A DNA stretch of 64,000 nt from Perilla frutescens (taxonomy: Eukaryota; Streptophyta; Magnoliopsida; Lamiales; Lamiaceae), in NCBI GenBank assembly GCA_026008535.1, contig BRKX01000003.1, positions 64,195,001 through 64,259,000 on the forward strand, in the 5' to 3' direction. Under the pieces are notes generated by a model. That model was not told the origin of the DNA. It saw nothing but the letters and a program-made list of their open reading frames with translations, and did no database searches. This document shows positions 60,125-64,000 of this stretch, piece after piece (within the stretch, counting starts at the first letter, position 1; the number at the start of each line of letters is the position of its first letter). Both the position numbers and the translations under genes were made by a program.

Positions 60125-61460
60125 TTAAGAAATTTTAGCTTACTTTGTCGAAAGTTTTTTTTTTTAATTTTAATACATGTTCTTATATTATTATTAATAG
60201 TTATTTGCTTAATTTTTGTATTATGTGCTAGTTATTTTATTATTTGAGATTGCTTCTTAAATATTAAATTATGAATTTTATTGATTATAATGAAAGTGAA
60301 AAACTATGAGTTTTCAATTATTATGATTTATGAATGTTACATATTATTTATAAAAATTCTTAAAATTTAAGAGTTCATTAATGTTAATTCGTATTATTAA
60401 AAATTAGGAGAAAGAAAGGAAAATAAGAAATGAGGCGGTGTCATTAACACGAGAAAATAATAATAAAAAAATATTTTAGTAAAACAATATTGTATTGCTT
60501 ACACATGTGGAGTAGAACTAATATAAGTAGATTGCAATTGCTCTCTCACTATTTTTTATATATCATGTAAGCAAATTCAAAAGTACAAAACAATGATTGT
60601 TCAAACCATGAAATATTGTCCCCTAGAAAAGAAAATTGTAGATCCGCCACCGCCATTCACGTGGGATTATTCAAAATCGTTTTCAAAAGACTGAATCTGA
60701 TACCAAGATCAATGATTCTAATTTGTAATTGAAAAGATGATTTGACTGGGATTCTATATCTTCTCCACGTTCCGAGATTCGTTCTTACCATTTCATTTTT
60801 TTATTTTATTTTTTTCAGATACCAAATTATATTAGTGTTAAAATTCGAATTTATCCATGACACACCTAAGACTAGTTACATATACAAATTTACCATCATG
60901 GTCACAAAAAAAAAGGGTTATTACATTTGGTAAAAAATATATAAAGCTGTGTTATTAGATTGAAGTCTTTGTCATCCTTTCTTTCGTGGGAGGCGGAATA
61001 CCCTTTATTGGGAGGTGGGGGTTAGAATTTATATTGGCTCTTCCTCGCTATATATTCTTGTTGTACCCTTTAATTTGAAAGGAACCACAACCACAAATAC
61101 GTTGGGCTTGTTTATTTTTATTTTCAAGAGGAAATTTTCAATCTTTTATTATTCAAAACATCAAAAACATATTTATTTTATTATTTCTAGTTTTAATTTT
61201 CACTTTTCCCATATAATCATTAATAACCATATAAATATTTATATTTTCAAACATATAACTCTAAATATTAAATCTTTTATCATAATAAACTCTTTATATT
61301 TTTCAAAAAATCAATAGAATCGAAAATATTGAAAGCTGATTAAAAATTGAAGTTAAAAATAAAACCAAACATCCCAAAAATAATCATAATTCTATTCCAA
61401 AAAAAACATTTCTACACTTTTAATGCATGTATTACCTATGATGCGTTTGGATCACTTGAG
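60125..61460. other. AT-rich intergenic DNA, nothing recognised
   Basis: Short ORFs only, with AT-driven composition and no domain. GTAGATCCGCCACCGCCATTCAC near 60638 echoes GGTGGCGGATGCA near 8237 and may be a scrap of a common repeat. Confidence 0.4.
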
Positions 61461-61839
61461 ATTTCCTATTACACTATTTGTGTTACACTCCGTGTTACAT
61501 TTTCAAATTACATGTGTTTTTTATATATTTTTTTCTTCAATTATATTTCTTTGTTATTTAGTTTAATTTTAAGATTGTTTTCTAGGGTTCACCCTACCCA
61601 ATTAGGGTTTAAAATTATTTTTTAGTATTTAATTTTCAATTTTCAATTAATAATGCATTATTATGATTGATTAATTAAAAATTAAAATTTTTAACTTTTT
61701 AAATTCATTCTTCTTGTTGATAAATGTTGATTATGATTATTTATGTTATAATTAATTTTTATTTTATAATAAATATTACTAAAATCATAAATTTTATAGT
61801 GAAATACGAAGTGAAACACATAAAAGTGTAATAGGAAAT
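61461..61839. mobile_element. MITE with ATTTCCTATTACA ends, copy 2
   Basis: Starts ATTTCCTATTACACTA and ends AGTGTAATAGGAAAT, with a body collinear with 47057-47432. It is the best preserved of three copies. Confidence 0.72.
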
Positions 61840-61908
61840 TTCAACCCCGTTTAGATATATAGTATATAAAATAAAAATGTAATTGGAATTAATTCTTGTT
61901 CATCTTAC

Positions 61909-63548
61909 TAGGGGTGGCACGGTAAGGTATACCTTACTTTTTTCACCATACCTTTACCTTACCTTACTAGTACAGTATGGAGAAAATCCATACCGTTACC
62001 TTACCTTAAGGTTCGGTATACCTTCCAACGGTATACCTTTAATTCGGTATATCTTACCGACATCGGTATACCTTACTAATATCGGTATACCTTACCGATA
62101 TCGGTATACCTTATCATACTATCCTAAGATATATCATATATCTCATATATTTACTCAAAATATATGAAATACTCCTAATACGATCAAAATTCAATAAAAT
62201 AAAAATAAATATCTTCATGTCACGATAATTAAAGTCCAATAAAATAAAATAAATATAATAATTCAAATTTAACACTCCAATGCAACAATTAAATAAAAAC
62301 AAGTGCTATCCCAACAAATACAAGAAATAAAAATAAACCGAGTCTAGAATGTTTTCCAAAAAGTGTTAATATTATAAATTTACTAGATATTTATAAATGT
62401 ATAACATATTTACTAGTATTATATATCAATCATGTTTTTATAATTAATATGAATTGTATAAAAATATTATAAACTTACTAAATATTACAAATTTGAAATC
62501 TTTTACTTAGAAATCGTAAAAATTATTTACTAAGTATATACTAACTAAGAACACACTTAGCATTACAATGCATTAAGTATAACATAACATTAATTATAAG
62601 TGTTAATATTGTAAATTTACTAGATATTTATAAATGTATAACATATTTACTAGTATTATATATCAATCATGTTTTTATAATTAATATAAATTGTATAAAA
62701 TATTATAAACTTACTAAATATTACAAATTTGAAATCTTTTACTTAGAAATTGTAAGAATTATTAACTGCGTATATATTGACTAAGAACACACTTATCATT
62801 ACTATGCATTAAGTATAACATAAGATTAATTATAAGTGATAATATTGTAAATTTACTAGATATTTATAAATATATAACATATTTACTAGTATTATATATC
62901 AATCATGTTTTTATGATTAATATAAACTATATAAAAATATTATAAACTTATTAAATATTACAAATTTGAAATCTTTTACTTAGAAATTGTAAGAATTATT
63001 TACTAAATATTAATTAAGAACACATTAAATTATCATTACTATGCATTAAGTCTAACATAAGATTAATTATAAGTGTTAGATATTTACATATATATCATAT
63101 TTACTAAGTATTATATATAAAGTATCTATAATTCACATATACATATATTTATAAAATATCACAAATATAGAGCGGTATATACCGTTAGTTCGGCATATAC
63201 CGTTGTAAAGGTATATACCGTTGGTGCGGTATATATCGGTATAACGGTATATACCATTACAACGGTATGCCGAACTAAAGGTATATGTAGAACTAACGGT
63301 ATATACCGCACCAACGGTATATGCCGAATTAACGGTATATACCTTAAAAATTCGGTATATCGTCGGTATCGGTATACGCCGGCATACCTCGATTTTTAAA
63401 ATTATATACCGTTACCTTACCGAAAAGTCTCGGTACGGTATCATACCTTACAGAAAATATCGGTATACCTTAAAGTCCGGTATTTCGGTATTTTTTTCGG
63501 TACGATAAGTACGATATAACAGTATGACGGTATTTTTTCCCAACCCTA
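61909..63548. mobile_element. hAT-type non-autonomous element, copy B (GGTATACC family)
   Basis: Ends TAGGGGTGGCACGG and TTCCCAACCCTA, with CATCTTAC duplicated at 61901-61908 and 63549-63556 (8 bp, perfect). The subterminal zones are packed with CGGTATACC motifs, and the centre has about three tandem units of roughly 235 bp that are the reverse complement of those in copy A. 1640 bp against 1277 bp for copy A. Confidence 0.87.
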
Positions 63549-63739
63549 CATCTTACTAGTACTTCAACGCCTCAATTTTGCTTTATTTTGTACCGAATTA
63601 TGGGCCCTTTTAACAAAAATTAAAGCCTTGTTTGGTGTGGTCACTTCACACAGTTGAGATTTGAGAAATATATCCTCATATACATATAATATAAAAAGTA
63701 CGTAACTCCAAATTAAACTATGATATATATATATATATA

Positions 63740-64000
63740 TATAGGATGGATCAAATGAGAACCTATATCCCATGTGGGAACTAGGAACTCATCTTATTCA
63801 TCCATTGTTTTGATTTAGATGACTAAGATTTGGTCAACTTTTGGTCAAAGGCGGAGTAACAAAGTTGTAATATTTGAACATAATTTTCGGAAATCATATA
63901 GACAACACTTTAAAACCGTTGTCTATTCTTATAAATTTCGTATGCTAAAATGAGAGTACTATCATGCTATTATGAACATATATACATGCTAATATGAATA
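63740..64000. mobile_element. TTAGCAT-family repeat, copy 4, cut by the window end
   Basis: After an (AT)n tract comes AGGATGGATCAAATGAGAACC ... GGAACTCATCTTATTCATCCATTG, like the left end of copy 2. It is followed by AGACAACACTTTAAAACCGTTGTCTA and by ATGCTAATATGAA-type repeats. The right end is outside the window. Confidence 0.45.

Noticed and set aside
1..64000. CRISPR arrays, operons or prokaryotic systems
   Set aside because: Spliced plant genes and plant transposons throughout; tandem repeats present are minisatellites without unique spacers of constant length.

Overview
This is a window of plant nuclear DNA, from a eudicot; I cannot name the genus. The evidence is intron-rich genes with GT-AG junctions, plant-only proteins (a xylan glucuronosyltransferase and a chloroplast import factor), a eukaryotic tRNA gene and plant transposon families. 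Background DNA is strongly AT-rich and most of the window is transposon-derived.

Real host genes are few. (1) A GUX2-like Golgi xylan alpha-glucuronosyltransferase lies on the minus strand at 12565-16776 in three exons that rebuild to 586 aa. Its second intron carries a complete tRNA-Arg(CCT) gene on the opposite strand (15035-15107). (2) A TIC22 chloroplast import gene lies on the minus strand at 21970-25587 (eight exons, 283 aa). (3) RRP36, an rRNA-processing factor, lies on the minus strand at 26088-28598 (nine exons, 247 aa). (4) A small two-EF-hand calcium-binding protein lies on the plus strand at 46446-46727. Upstream of RRP36 are two gene fragments: a degraded piece of TIC22 exon 1 (28722-28813), and the first two exons only of a plastid 3-oxoacyl-ACP reductase (29649-30122). 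That stretch looks like a small duplication or rearrangement hotspot.

Mobile elements dominate the rest, and many have visible boundaries and target-site duplications (TSDs). They include a 2.5-kb solo LTR (1802-4301), a tRNA-derived SINE (8562-8711), and a truncated non-autonomous LTR element with an internal minisatellite (8984-11625). There is an 8.2-kb CACTA/En-Spm transposon with both of its genes (35350-43585) and a 5.6-kb Ty3 chromovirus with 509-bp LTRs (52748-58366). Two related hAT elements lie in opposite orientation near the two ends (6450-7726 and 61909-63548). Smaller elements include two 314-bp Stowaway-type MITEs, one inserted in the other (44434-45063), a 541-bp element with 9-bp TSDs (59575-60115), and an uncharacterised family rich in TTAGCAT-type repeats (18.3-19.9, 48.5-51.3 and 63.74-64 kb).

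The four host genes share no pathway: they serve Golgi cell-wall xylan decoration, plastid protein import, nucleolar ribosome assembly and calcium sensing. I found no convincing new functional system. The most unusual observations are the gene-fragment cluster upstream of RRP36, the tRNA gene inside a GUX intron, and several well-resolved nested or duplicated transposon events.
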